The translations under genes and the position numbers were made by a program. From Phoronis australis (Eukaryota > Phoronida > Phoronidae), in assembly GCA_002633005.1 (NCBI GenBank), contig NMRA01000470.1, positions 273,274 through 332,218 on the forward strand: a stretch of DNA of 58,945 nt. The letters are read 5' to 3'. Under the pieces are notes generated by a model, which was given only the letters and a program-made list of their open reading frames with translations, ran no database searches and was not told the origin of the DNA. Positions 1-12,813 of this stretch are shown piece after piece. The first letter of the stretch is position 1. The number at the start of each line of letters is the position of its first letter.

Positions 1-230
1 GTGATACCAGAAATGACTTGGTACCTCACCTGAGTTTGGGGCTCACCAAACTGAAGATTGAAGACATAGCAATGATTTTGACCAAACATATTCATTCACA
101 CACACTCAGATGTTAGGTGTTTTGAAATGTAAGTTTTACTTATGAGGATGCATAATATTATGCTTGAGGCACTGCAATAATAGAGCAAAAGCCTTCAGTG
201 CATCTCTGGCCATTTACTATTGTTTATCTC
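1..230. other. Unassigned non-coding sequence
   Basis: No exon, RNA gene or clear repeat is visible. It is unique sequence to the left of the first duplicated block. Confidence 0.5.
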
Positions 231-916
231 AATAGCCAATGTTTGTTTGTCATCTAATGGTAATTTTATTTGTACATTTAACTTATTCAAAGTCATGACT
301 ACAACAGGTCCTAATCTCAAACACTAATAATGTGTGGCCACATATATCTCTAGCAAGGCAAGGCTTACCTCACCTTTGTGCCAATTGTTCATGTATAAAA
401 TGCACCTGTGTTGCAATGCAATCTCAGTTGGGCTCATTGCCACTGTTTTAATAGGGCATAAATCCCTGACACCTGACAAAATTTGGTCATCACCATGGCA
501 ATGTATTGTTCCTGTTCCCTGGGTATTGATTTCTGAAATCAACCCCTAATTCTCTTTTGTGTATTTGCTGTTTGGACTTCAGTGGAGGTTTGCCTGAGAT
601 TTGACAATTTGTCTGCATCTTCACAAGAGAAAGCTAATCAGTTGTGCTAGACACTACATCGACTTCGAATACTACAAGAACATTTTTACGTGACACAATT
701 TCCCAGCATATTTACAAATTAATACGAACATCATAAGATGTCTTCATCCATTGTCAAAGAGCACCTATGTTACATTGTGAAGTATAAGTAGCATACTAGC
801 ATAATACCCTAGTGAGCTCACACTTTCATTATCATCCGGTTCTGGCACATTGCCAACTTTTACACTGTTCAGGTGGATTGTGTAATATTACAATTATATA
901 ATAATGCTAACACTCA
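231..916. repeat. Duplicated block, copy 1 (probable allelic contig end)
   Basis: This block recurs at 919-1590 with an offset of 688 bases at its start. The copies differ by scattered substitutions and by a roughly 16-base deletion in copy 2 (near 690 here, near 1370 there). Copy 1 ends at the undetermined base at 917 and copy 2 begins just after it. The short open frames on both strands are shared by both copies and look like chance; no protein family is recognised. The likeliest explanation is one chromosomal segment represented twice. Confidence 0.85.
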
Positions 917-917
917 N
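917..917. other. Undetermined base at duplicate junction
   Basis: A single n separates the two copies of the duplicated block. Its position exactly at the junction suggests a contig join or compressed gap rather than a random low-quality base. Confidence 0.8.
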
Positions 918-918
918 C

Positions 919-1590
919 AATAGCCAATGTTTGTTTGTCATCTAATGGTAATTTTATTTGTACATTTAACTTATTCAAAGTCATGACTACAACAGGTCCT
1001 AATCTCAAACACTAATAATGTGTGGCCACATATATCTCTAGCAAGGCAAGGCTTACCTCACCTTTGTGCCAATTGTTCATGTATAAAATGCACCTGTGTT
1101 GCAATGCAATCTCAGTTGGGCTCATTGCCACTGTTTTAATAGGGCATAAATCCCTGACACCTGACAAAATTTGGTCATCACCATGGCAATGTATTGTTAC
1201 TGTTCCCTGGGTATTGATTTCTGAAATCAACCCCTAATTCTCTTTTGTGTGTTTGCTGTTTGGACTTCAGTGGAGGTTTGCCTGAAATTTGACAATTTGT
1301 GTGCATCTTCACAAGAGAAAGCTAACCAGTTGTGCCAGACACTACATCGACTTCGAGTACTACAAGAACAATTTCCCGGCATATTTACAAATTAATACGA
1401 ACATCATAAAATGTCTTCATCCATTGCCAAAGAGCACCTATGTTACATTGTGAAGTATAAGTAGCATACTAGCATAATACCCTAGTGAGCTCACACTTTC
1501 ATTATCATCCGGTTCTGGCACATTGCCAACTTTTACACTGTTCAGGTGGATTGAGTAATATTACAATTATATAATAATGCTAACACTCAC
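919..1590. repeat. Duplicated block, copy 2 (probable allelic contig start)
   Basis: Second copy of 231-916. It begins immediately after the n and ends where the shared ...ATGCTAACACTCA leads into unique sequence. A 112-codon open frame from 1577 runs out of this copy into unique DNA; it resembles no family I know and is not annotated as a gene. Confidence 0.85.
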
Positions 1591-1974
1591 CAATGGCCCT
1601 TATCAAAGTGTGAAAATAGGTGCTGCCAGATGCGATACCTATCTGCTCCATTACAATTCAGTTGTCAGTTTTCTGAAAACACCTCTAGATGAATTTAGAG
1701 AAGACACAACTAAAAATGCTGTAGACATGCAGTGTTCAGGGCTTACAGTGGACATGTTCCTTGAAAAATTGTGGTTGGGCCTCCCTTGTGACATACACTT
1801 TGTTGCCAGATATACATCTTGGTTAAGGAAATTATCGTGGTCTGAATGCTGTGTCCAAGACCCCAGTTGCCTCAGTGCAAGTTCCCCTGGGAGAAACTTG
1901 TCCCTGACTAGCTAAGCATGCACACAACATATTTGACATAAAGTGTCAAGACACAGTGATCAAAATTTATTCTG
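1591..1974. other. Unassigned non-coding sequence
   Basis: Contains most of the unrecognised 112-codon frame ending at 1915. No splice signals, domain or repeat that I can support. Confidence 0.4.
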
Positions 1975-2269
1975 CATAGGCAGATTTGGGGAGGGACCCA
2001 GGGGGCCCGCCCCCTTGGAACAGCAACAGCGTGAAGCGTGAGGAAATATTGAGTAACTAGGATCGGTAGCGGAGAATGGGGCTCAGACCCTGGATCACGG
2101 CATGCCCGTTCGTTTTTTTTAATCCACCATTAGATTTTCTGAAAAGAAGGTTGACATGCCCGGTATCCGCAACTTAGGGCCTGTGCTATGCATACAATCG
2201 CGTTTTGCCCAATTCCCTGAGACAACATGTATGTTGGGCCCCCCTTATGGTATCCTAGATTTGCCACTG
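1975..2269. mobile_element. hAT-like MITE remnant
   Basis: The right end reads, inward on the minus strand, CAGTGGCAAATCTAGGATAC followed by a C/G-rich run. The left end near 1979 has the matching GGCAGATTTGGGGAGGGACC and a GGGGGCCC run. Short non-autonomous hAT elements often begin CAGTGGCGGATC; the assignment rests on that resemblance. There is no coding capacity. The left terminus is degraded and no target duplication could be confirmed. Confidence 0.5.
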
Positions 2270-2286
2270 TTCTGCACATGAGTTCT

Positions 2287-2530
2287 GGTAAGATGTCACC
2301 AATTTAGAACACTAAATGGCATACAAGTGAAATTTAAGTTCTTCACTTTTCATTAATGATAAGTAGCACCAAATCAATGCTTTAAATATTACCTTTAGGT
2401 TCAATAACAAAGCTACCAATGTACAATGCTTTGAGAGACTGTGGACACTAACAACCAATTTGCAAGTCTTTGAGAAATGAAAAAAGTCAATTTTGCAATT
2501 ATTTTTGTCCAAAATTGGTGAGATTTTATT
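2287..2530. mobile_element. MITE, 215-245 bp family C, copy 1
   Basis: Ends are inverted repeats: left GGTAAGATGTCACCAATTT, right ATTGGTGAGATTTTATT. The left interior (TTAGAACAC, AAGTGAAATTT) and right interior (GCAATTATTTTTGT) recur in related elements at 7637-7859, 18815-19024 and 47980-48206. The element is non-coding; the superfamily is not identified. Confidence 0.65.
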
Positions 2531-5130
2531 GTACAGGCGGAAAGTGTTAAGCTGTGCCTTGAAATTTTACTTTGATATTAAAAGCACTTTAACTTAAAAG
2601 ATATTACAGAATACAATTTACCATACTAATGCCTGTTAACATCCAGAGAACAATATTTACTCACATAGTCACAAAGTATGGGTATTCTCTTATTGTAATC
2701 GGGTTGAAACACTGTCATTACTGAATGATAAGCAAATTTTAGATGTTTCAGGCCTAAACGCATTAGTGGCAGATGACGGGCATTCTTAAAGATGTGATTG
2801 CTTTTAAGGAAGATTCAGTGGTGTAAATTAGGTAAAACCGCATAAATATAGGAAGACAAAACGTTTTATGAAATTGTAATTAAAACGTATCTCTTTCTCA
2901 AAATGTGTAACAGACTGCAAGACAAGATGGAATCAAGGTCTCAAAGTCTGTGCATATGGTCAAACATGGAGCATTTGTGGGCATTTGAAAATGAAAGTTT
3001 TGAAGTTTTGGGAGTGGTTGTTAAACCAAACGTGGGTGTTACCTTGAGTGCAGTAAAAAGACATTACCTCAAATAAAGGTGTCTCTTGTTATGCAACTTC
3101 TAATTAAAGGGCTTGCATAATCCAGAAAGGGAAATTCAAGAGTGTGGGTGTACCACACCTCGTGCATTCAACATGTAGTCTTGGAAAGTTTTTGGCGAAT
3201 TACACAATGAAGTCATAAAAAGGCCATAGCAATAAAATATGTGCAGTACTCAAGGACCACTTCCATCCATATTTCTTGAGTGGCTGACCACTTTGTCACT
3301 GGTGGCTAGGTATTATATAATAAGATCACTCGTGGTGAATTACCCCTTATTAGCCATATATAGAACATAATGAATGCTTTCTCTCCTGTTCTGATGCTTA
3401 TCAACTGGTCTCATCAACTTTGGCTAATGAATAGCAGCTTGCTGTCATAATTAGAAGCAAGATGTTCTGTTCCCTAAAGATCAGTTCATTAGCTCTGAGT
3501 GTCACTAGGGAGAAGTTGGTCTTCACAACATCTTTGGTCATTGTTGGCTACTTGAGGGGTGTGGGGAGGGAGTAGTAGAGTGTGTTGGTAGAACACCTCA
3601 TTTAGGGAGTGGATGCGGAAAAAGGACCCACTTGTAGGGAACGTCTGTGAAAAACTCACCCTTTTGTAGGGTTTTGTTCTAGAAACACTGCATTTTTGCT
3701 AGAGTTGATTTTCTAAAGCAAAACCTTTCAAAAGGATTTTGTCCAGTGGAAACAACGTAAGAAATTTCACGTTAAAAAATCTTCTGCAACATATTTTTTA
3801 AAAATGAGCTAATAGAACTTTTCTATATTGATTTGTAATTGAAAAAGGAACCTTTTGTGTAGTTTCAAACACCCCAAACAAACCTTTTTGCGGGGAGTTT
3901 TGTCATAACATCTACCCTTTCCTTGAAATTTTGTCAGAAAAGGCACCCTCTTGTGGGGATTGGGGAACTGGTCTTGAAAAATGCACCCATCTGAGCATCT
4001 CTACCTGTACACTACATCTATCCCTGGATCATTACTAAAATCTGTTAATGAAATGTGGATAAGTGCTTATATTTGTTAGGAAGCCTCTGCTTTGTATCCT
4101 GGTTGCCAAAATTATGGTCAGCGTCTATCATTGTTAATTTTCATTTTCCCTTTCCCTTCTGAAATGCAAACTGTCAACAGACTGCAATCATAAGTCCTCT
4201 TGATTTGTCTGGGTAAATAACCCTCTATACCCTTTCTAGTGTTTGTGTGCAGAGGGCTTTAGTCCCAGGCACCTTTTCATCAGTGTTGCATGGACCATTC
4301 AGCCTTGTCTTTCTATTCTCCAATTGTGTGTGACTCTCCATCACTGTGCTTTTGCTTCAGTTATCCTTTTCAACCAAAATAAGTATTGAAAGTTGTTTTG
4401 CTCTACCTGGGTTATATGGTACTCAACACCTGAGCATCTTCCTTATGGGATGAATTCCTCGAAATCCAAGTCATTCTTAGATACTGGGCATATTGTCATA
4501 ACTCTTGTCCCCAGTGACACGATTGTATTCATGCATTGACATGGAATGCTGAACTTCCTTTTGAAAATATGTTGTAATTTGTTAGCATTTGTTTTATGTT
4601 GTACAGAGTTAATATAATTTAAAATTAGTAACAATGAGTATCTGCAGATTTAGCACAGAATTCCTACACTGAACTTTGAACACTATTCTCACTCAGCCAT
4701 CAAAAACCAAATCCTCATTTGCAAATGGCTTTCTGTGAATATTCACATTCGAAATCAATCAAGAGACATCATCAAAACTAAATTGGAATCTGTTTATACA
4801 TTTTTTTCAAGGCACATCGATACATGTGATGAATATGTCAGACATTTCATGTACACTCCAGATTTAGTTGAGGATGCAAATGCTCTTTGAGTCTAGAACA
4901 GGACTTGAACATCCGATATGATCTTGAACAGACAAATCGATGGAATGACTAAGACACAACTCAAGTAAATGTCATTAGTTTAACTCATCAGAGAGGATAA
5001 CTTGCATGCTGTATTGCCCATAAACAAATTTACATTATACGCCCTAATGGAGAATAGCTTTAGAGATGAGAGTAATAATTGGTGGATGAGTGGGTAATGG
5101 TCACTTATAGTGGTCCCGACTGGTCCCGTG
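2531..5130. other. Gene-free stretch, weak degenerate repeats
   Basis: No exon recognised. At about 3600-4000 loosely related segments recur with cores such as ACCCACTTGTAGGG, ACCCTTTTGTAGGG and ACCCTCTTGTGGGG, which look like a decayed tandem or transposon-derived repeat. The rest shows nothing I can name. Confidence 0.35.
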
Positions 5131-5310
5131 CTTCTGAGAACCCAGTTTTCTCCACTGAATAACCGTGGGCGGCGCACCATGGGGGCTGGGAGGGGGGCTA
5201 TAGCCCTCACTTTTTCCAGTGCTGTGCCGCCCATGGTTTATGGGCGGTGTACCACAGTGCTGCGCCTCCTATAACGGACATCTAACTGGCTCTCATTAAC
5301 TCCTATAAAT
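5131..5310. repeat. Foldback repeat copy interrupted by an insertion
   Basis: The flanks (GAGAACCCAGTTTTCTCC at left, GGACATCTAACTGGCTCTCA at right) correspond to a foldback repeat seen uninterrupted at 53727-53780, 13248-13295 and 15690-15735. Here the two halves are split by a GC-rich insertion. Confidence 0.6.
5164..5275. mobile_element. Small GC-rich insertion nested in foldback repeat
   Basis: About 112 bases inserted in the foldback repeat. ATAAC occurs at both boundaries (5159-5163 and 5271-5275), consistent with a 5-base target duplication. The inner ends are imperfect inverted repeats (GGGCGGCGCACCATGG against AGGAGGCGCAGCACTGTGG read on the other strand). It is non-coding and too short for a family assignment. 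Confidence 0.5.
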
Positions 5311-5918
5311 GTCTAGTGCTAGTGAGTGAGTGTCATTAAATATTCACAAATGTCTTAGCGCTGTTCTTTCAAAAATATTTTGGCAAGCTTTTTTTTCCTA
5401 AATTACCCTGTCTTGTGTCAATTACGTATGCAGACAAGGAACTGGTATCACATTTGCTAGTTTCAAGGTCTTCGTGATTGTCTTAATGCTTTCTATGCAC
5501 ATCTTAACATGCTAAGTGTGAACTCTTTACTTAATAAGTACCGTATATGACTTTTGACACTCACATTACATTGGACCATTCACGCTCTTACCCAAGTGAG
5601 TACATGATTTTTGTCATCTTACCACTCAAATTATCAATCAGGACATTATGACATGCCCAGGTCAGGTTTCAGATACTGTTAGTCAAGGGTTATGTAAATA
5701 GTTCTAGTGATTTCATATGAGCAAAGGACATTTCTTGTACCAAGTCATACCAGCCTAGAATTTGTACTAACAATCATTACACATGCTTTTAAACATGTCA
5801 AGAATCAGCATGGGTTTATTTTTGCGCTGAGCTACTATTTAATTAATGCTGTTTCACTGAGCTGTTGTCACTAAGATTTTGGTACTCATAGTGTCTTTTG
5901 TCAAGGTTTTAAGGTCCA
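5311..5918. other. Unassigned non-coding sequence
   Basis: AT-rich DNA with no exon, RNA gene or clear repeat seen. Confidence 0.4.
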
Positions 5919-6573
5919 AGGCCCTTATTAATCCCATACAGTTAGTGGTAACTTCTCTACTATTGGAACTTCGATGTTAACTGTGGTTAGCCGCGAAGTT
6001 AAGTGTTAGTGTTCCCATCAACTTCATAGTTATAGTTCAGCGAAAGTATTGCAAGGCGGTGCCTTGCTTTTTTGACAGTTCTTGCCAACAAAAATGGCAA
6101 AGACCTTTCCTCAGATAGAAACTAGAAGGTCAACTTCACAAGACAGCCAACAGTTGCCATGTTGGGACGATGACAATGTATTAGAAAACGACATTTAAAA
6201 AATTTGACTCTTGTGCAGACAAACAGCTTATCCAATCAAAGGCAGTATGGTGTGGTGGGAACTCATTGTGTATACTACATACTCAGAATCCAGCAAATAC
6301 ATGGATAAATTGAAACAGAATGGTTAAACCACCAAAATAATAATTATTAGAACAAAATATTAACAAATAGTAACCAGTAACTGTCCACTGTTGGCAAACG
6401 CAGGCGGTTACCCCTATCGACAACTTCGATGGCATCAAAGTTAAGTATTCCCATTGTCCCACTGTCGATGCTTCGCTGTTAAAAGACACCTCTTTACTTC
6501 GGAGTTAACTGATGCTGTTAACTTTGGTTCAAGACTATTGACCGAAGCTTCGGAGGCTGTGGGACGGGCCTTA
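5919..6573. mobile_element. MITE family A (PIF/Harbinger-like), copy 1
   Basis: About 655 bases beginning AGGCCCTTATTAATCCCATA and ending GGGACGGGCCTTA, so the termini are inverted AAGGCC-type ends. The interior has short motifs based on GAAGTTAAC/GTTAACTTCG and a segment (TTTTTGACAGT, AAAATGGCAAAGACC) shared with 13927-14250 and 16367-17033. The non-coding interior and GGCC-type ends suggest a Harbinger-like MITE; this is inference because no clean 3-base target duplication is visible. Confidence 0.6.
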
Positions 6574-7636
6574 TAGTCTTACACACTAGACAAACTTATG
6601 CTAGGTTCACATGGGTGACAGGAACACTAGCAGTTTTTCAGATGAGTGTTTTCATCAGATGGATTTGCTGTCTGCATAGTTTTAATTTTCACCAGGAATT
6701 AGTTTATTCGCCGTTGGCATTGCTTTTATAGTGAACACCATCCATGTACGTACATGCCCTTTAGACTAAGTGATTTGGCTTCAGCAGTGCTAACAAAACA
6801 CTAGCAGTGTTGGGGTAATTCATACTGCCATCAAAGTGCCAGTGAAAATGACACCTCCAACCGTTCACTTCACTGGTGTTTTTGCAAGTGGCAAAAAATG
6901 TAGCGTTTTAGCCAGTTTGAAGACACCAGAGCAACTTCAGCTATTATTGTGTACCTTACTGCCACCTGGTGGGATTCTGTGAAGCTAGTTTCTAATTGGT
7001 TCCTCAGTTTCTCGGATTCTAGAATCCAAGAAACTCTCCTGAGTGAATGAAATGCTCTTATTGTTGTTGATCGCCATTTAATTTCATCTTTGCTGAAGTG
7101 TTGAAATGTACAATGAAGTTGAGAAGAACTTGTAATTTTTTTATTTTTAATGTTTTTCTAACAGTGTCCCTTTACCATTTTTGCTTCAAAATTTTCCAAT
7201 GTCCAACAAAAATGGACATTTTTGAAAATGCTGGTCCTGTGATGTTAACTGTCTTGTTTGTTGTTTTATAGGTCTGGCTATTAAATTGTTTCTTCCCCCT
7301 GTATCACACATGGCCAGGTGTGAGGCTCATTTTCATGGTAATAATGTTGAATTACATGCCCATGTGGCCTTGTATTACTGTCAAATGACAGCCTGCTTGA
7401 GTGACATGATGCATGCATCCCAACCATAAGTGACATCACTTTTCAGATCACAGCACTTGAAGTCAGTCAACATAGCAGCTGCACAGATTGTGATCACAAA
7501 AATATTTTGGATGAAGTGGAGCTTAAAATACTTAAAAGTTGGATCACCAGTAACAAACCATTGGGAATATCAATGTTCTGTCTTGAAACCTACTTGAGCA
7601 GTGTTATGAGTGGATCAATGGCATACAACACTGAAG
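6574..7636. other. Unassigned non-coding sequence
   Basis: No exon or RNA gene recognised. Several short open frames lack splice context and family resemblance. Confidence 0.4.
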
Positions 7637-7859
7637 TTCTTTACTTATTTAGCACACACTGTGGCCAACAAGTGGAATTCTATTTTGTCAAATTTCTATA
7701 CAAAAATAGAGATAAAAATTTTAAGCTATTACCGGCATGTACTATGTAGACGCCATAGCGCATTACTTTTGGTAATCTTTTGCAATAAAGTAATCACCTT
7801 TAGACAAATGGGAAAATGACTTTTTTGGCAATTATTTTTGTGCAAAAATAAGTAAAGAA
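7637..7859. mobile_element. MITE family C, copy 2
   Basis: 223 bases bounded by a perfect 14-base inverted repeat, TTCTTTACTTATTT at the left and AAATAAGTAAAGAA at the right. The left interior (AGCACACACTGTGGCCAACAAG) closely matches the copy at 47980 and the right interior carries GGCAATTATTTTTGTG. The overlapping 80- and 69-codon frames lie inside the element and are not genes. Confidence 0.65.
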
Positions 7860-10800
7860 TTACTGTACATAACAAAAGTAATCGGACAAAATTATGCGGT
7901 CTCGTCGTCGTGATGGCTTATTCTGTTTACAGCAAAAATGAGAGATGATTACTTAGGTTATGGCCACAAAACTTACATCTATTTACAGAGTGGATTAGTC
8001 ATGCACAATGTCATCGTCACTAACTTTCTTCTTAATTCTCCTTAATTCTCAGTCCTGAAGGATGGCTGCTTTGAGGATGAATTCAGCTTCCACCCAGCAG
8101 TCATGACAAGGAATACCAGGTCATTTGTCCGAATGTTTTTGCATGTATTGTACATCCTGAATGTAGTTTTGTATATGACCTTCTGGTTGTAGAACAGTCT
8201 CTTCCAAAGTTAAGTAATGTCTAAAGATTAACTCTTGGTTATACCAAAGATCATGATTCATTTCCAAATAACATACAAAAATGGATTTAATTTGAATTTC
8301 TATTTTATTTGCCAAACCGGTTTGTAGCAAGTTTAAGGCTCAAGTTCCCATACAACACCCATGTCTTCATGGTGTTCTTTCAGCTCCCCAAAAAACCACA
8401 AATCTTGTGCTGTCTACAATTTGTCTATTTTCATTCCACTGTGCCAGTTGAGTGGCTTGAATGCTGATTAATCCAAGTTACTCTTCAGGTAGGCTGCAGA
8501 GTTGGTTTACAAAAACACCACTCTTTCAGAAGTGAACTCCATCAAAGTGGACAAAAAAAATTTTTATCCATCAAGATTGAAACAGTGCAGGAAAAGATAT
8601 GCCATTTTGCCAAAAGTTTAAAAAAACATTGATAACTTTAAAAGCCATTATATACATTTGTAAATATGAATCTTTTGTAGAGTTTCAGACTTTCAAGTTG
8701 AACCCTGCTTTATGGATTTTTTCAGAAAAGACTGCTTTATGGAGGGAAACGAGTCATTAAGAAGTCCCCCTTCTGACGAGCATGTCCTAATGCTCACTTG
8801 AGCATTAATCTGGTGAAGCATAATTTTTTGTTTTTCTGAGCAAAATTCTAAACTGGTCTCTTTTTTGGGTGGAGTGTGAATGAAGTTATACAAATAATCT
8901 GCTGTATTGCAACAAGCTCGGGTGGGTCGTCATGGAGTTGAAATAAATGTGTCTGCACACAGTAATCAGTGCTCTTGAGTTTCTTAGAAGAGGAAAGGGT
9001 TCAATATTAAATTTGACAAAACTAACTAGTCTTGCTTATCAAATCCATTTGGATGTAGTAAATGCTTCATTGAGTTATAACAGATCTTAAAAGGTAAAAC
9101 TTTGGCTAAAATATTGGTCTATTTGCAGAGCAACTTTATATCTGTCATGAAACAATGTAAACTGGTCTTGAAATCTTATTTTGGCTGGCCTTAACTAAAA
9201 GCAGAAGTTAGTAATATTGTGTGTCTTGTGAAGTGTGCTTGGAGTGTGCCCAGGCCTGAGTCAAGGCCTAGGGCCAAGTATATTTTCCACTGAGCCTCAA
9301 ACCATGGATACATAAGTTATGTTATATAATGCATATTTGGTGGTTACAAGTTCTTATGATGGCTCTCACCTTGTACAGTATCCCAAGTCATTTTAAATAC
9401 TTACCTACACGAAACTTTTGTTATCCATTTTTGTAAGATGGCTCATTTTGGTTTGACCCCATCATCAGCATTATCCACAGGTGAAATTTTGTGGTGGTTT
9501 TATGGTACATAATCAGGTGCAGGGCTGGAATTACTACCAAGCAGCCTAAAGCAACTCGCAAAGAGGAGTGATTAATACAAGCTGTGGCCCTAATGGAACT
9601 GTCGCCATGGTCACTTGTCCCATTGGTGCCCTGGTTGTGGTAAAACAAGATTTACAATTTTGGTTCAACCAGAGACTGTGGTTGTGATTTCCCAGCAGGC
9701 AGGGGATTGAATATGTCACCATGTTTACGCTTGGTGTCAGCAGTGTTTGAAATTTTCAACACCTTGTTTAGGAAGTGAAACCTAATTTCAACCCTTTGTT
9801 TGGCTGTTTGACAGTTAATTAGCAGCTTAAGTTGGTGTTGAACTTGAACTTGAACTCATAATTCAGGTCTTCTCAGGTTGTTTTGGTAAATGTTTTAATT
9901 TCCAGGAAGTTATTTTTTATTGTCTCACCTCAGTGGTTTTTGTACTTCCTTGATTATAAAAAGTTTATGATCAGTGTCATTCTTCAACAGATGTGCTTTT
10001 TTGTTTATTGATGTCGGTCTATTGAGAGCATGTCGGCTACGCTAATGTAACAAAAAGCACATTTTGCGAGTCTCGAGTCTCGCATGATTTTATATTGTTG
10101 CCGCTACCTTTACCGATAAATTTGACGACGCTTCGCTTTTAGTGTTCCCAAAGCTTCGCTTTTGAATCCTACTATCATAATTTTAAGCAAAGTTTCGCTT
10201 GCAGATTAACTACCAGAGTTAACTTGTGCCACTTATTGAAACTTCGATAAAAGAAAAGTTTCACTTATAACGGGAAAGCGACATAAACTGAGTGAGGAAC
10301 CAGAGAAGTAATAACATAAAATTTAAAACAGTAAATGCTCTAAATCAAAGGTTGTTTATGAAGGAATCAGGGGCCTAATGAAGTTAAATTTAGTCTTTTT
10401 GTGTACTAGAATCTATTTTGCTGCATCGTGAATTGCTAATTCCTAATAGTTCTAAATAGTTCTAGTATACTTGATATCTATAATTTTAAGCATAATTATG
10501 CATGCAACCATAAAATGATAGCAGTAGCTAGTTATATATATATATATATCAGTCTGAGATTGTAACCTAATATCATAATATCCTTGAAGTTCCCTTATAA
10601 CACTTAAATAGATCTTGTTTCAATTTTACCACATACTCAAGTTCTAATTAGATAACTCATGTTAACTCATAGCTATTTACATAGCTCTGCTTGGAAAGCC
10701 AAACTGTCCTGACTGTGTCTGTCACCTTCTGAGGCAGACAACTCTATCGATCTGATAACACAAATATTGACTTTTTCTCACCAGTCTTCAAAAGTTAAAC

Positions 10801-11924
10801 CACAATTGAATTCCCCTGCTTCCAACAACCACACTCATGTGTTTGCAGACTGTCTTATGAGCCCAAACACAATTCATTAGCCATTTCCCTAGAAACCACT
10901 TGAATGAGTCATGTCACCAGTAAGGCATGGCTCATCCTCAACAGCCATTTTTCCTGTCCTGGCTCCAGTCCTTGATAAGGATCATCCTTATATGACAAAC
11001 CAAAAAGCTGTGCTCCTTATGTAATGAGGAGGTTGTGCCTGTAGCTTGTTGGCTAGACATAAGGATGGTATACACTTCCGCTAATTATCCACTTATTTAC
11101 CACAAAATATGGTGGACAGTCTCATTTCTCCACTCAAGTAAAGGTTAACTAAATTTTAGTCCATCGCTGGCATGGATTGTACAAGGTAGATGATGTAAAA
11201 CAGCTTTTTGGTTGATTTTCCATTATTTTATGTAAAGTAATTTGCGGGATTTTCCGTATAGAAGCCCATAGGCGTGTTTTCGGAAAATGAAAATTTTCAG
11301 GCATTTTAGTAACCCCAAATAGTCACCCGGGCGTTTATTTGGAAAAGGGTCGCGTGTAAACAAAAAGTCATATTTTTGGCTATGCAAATGCCTAGATAAG
11401 AGGTTTCCTGGCTTTGACAATTTTTACTTAAAACAGTGTGTTGTGTTAATAATTGCATAGTTTGCCACCACTGTTCGTTTTTGTAAACGATAAATGCTCC
11501 ACCGAACTGAATTTGTGACTAAAAGTTGATGCTGAGGGGGCTTTATGAGGACATTTTCCAAATGAACGCCCCCATTATCTGGACTCTTGACACTAGAAGT
11601 TGTAACACCAAGCACCCATGGAGGTTTCTTTGGCATAATTTTCTGAATAAACGGCAATGGGTGTTCATGGGTGAGCTTACCTACCGAAAATCCCGGTAGC
11701 CTTTGAAAATGGTAAATGACAATTTTGTCAATTATTTTTGTAAAAAATATTTGGAGAATCACCATAATTCTTCCCTGCTGTTTTTATTAGAATGCTTAAT
11801 TAACAAGGAAATCTAACTCCGACAGATTTTTTGGGTCCATGAATGTTTTACCTTGCTAGGGCTGATGTACAAAAAGTTTGCATAGAAATGTTGCTATGTA
11901 TCAGCTGATTCCAAGGACAGACTA
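7860..11924. other. Gene-free stretch
   Basis: No exon recognised. At 11225-11765 two segments (GGGATTTTCCGTATAG and CTACCGAAAATCCCGG) are inverted relative to each other and the right part ends in the CAATTATTTTTGT motif of family C, so this is probably a decayed transposon. Short frames at 9421-9648 and 11424-11765 match nothing known to me. Confidence 0.35.
10532..10550. repeat. (TA)n microsatellite
   Basis: A short uninterrupted TA dinucleotide run. It may be length-polymorphic; no function is implied. Confidence 0.85.
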
Positions 11925-12662
11925 AGAGAGCCCTCTTCCAACAAATGTTCTTTGCCAGGACAGTACTGTTTGTTTACCTTGCCTCAGAATTCCTCACAAA
12001 ACAACCTCACAGCTTCATCTGATTCAGAACTGTTGACAGATGTCTGATTTCTGTGAAAGTGATCAAGAGAGAGATTACTTAGATCATCCCCTACTCAGCC
12101 ACATGTAGAAAGCAATTGACATGCTTTACCTTGAAATAGTTTTAGACATATCGTATTTATGTTTACATAAGGTTAGCTCTAACATGGAAAAAGGTTATGA
12201 ATCATGAAAATCTAATTTGTACATGGCGTTAAAAAGAGTAATTTTGGACATGAATGATTTATAAGTGAGCGTATTGTCTAGGGAGTGAAAATGTCAATTT
12301 TTAATCATGTCCAGATTGTCTGCTATGAACCTGAACATGTGGGTAGTAAGTCAAATTCTAACTGGATTTATTTGTGCAAGACTTATTAAGGACCAAGTCA
12401 GAGGAGGTTAGATTTAGTGAGTAGATTTGCTTACTATTTGCTTCAATAGTTTAGTAACTATTTTTTGTGACTCTTAAAAGCTACATTTCACCCTGTTTAG
12501 CTGCTCAAAATCAAATTAGGTCTCTTACTCTCATAAATTAGGAGTCATAATATTCCTTATGGTAACAGGATTCCATTTCTCTGACCAACAAGCATATTAC
12601 AGCTGGACACCCCTATTGATAATAGTGGTTTGCTCTCCAAGGAACTTGTACTTTCAGACCTG

Positions 12663-12813
12663 GCGTGCGTTCAGTAGACGCTAGGACCTACGCTAGGACC
12701 TAGCCAAAAGCTAGTCAAGGTCACGTGCTCTTATTTAAAATACACGGCAATATCTCGCGTAATCTCGCAAAGTCTTGCTTTTAAGCTAGGTCCTAGCGTT
12801 ACTGAACGGGAGG
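12663..12813. mobile_element. 151-bp MITE present in only one copy of the duplication
   Basis: Inverted ends: left GCGTGCGTTCAGTAGACGCT, right AGCGTTACTGAACGGGAGG, each joined to the motif CTAGGACCTA or its complement. CTG flanks both sides (12660-12662 and 12814-12816), while the matching site in copy 2 (near 15282) has a single CTG. This is a clean filled-site/empty-site pair. The interior is non-coding; the superfamily is unassigned. Confidence 0.8.

Noticed and set aside
1577-1915. 112-codon plus-strand open frame
   Set aside because: Begins inside the duplicated block, has no recognisable domain or splice context, and is close to the length expected by chance in this much sequence.
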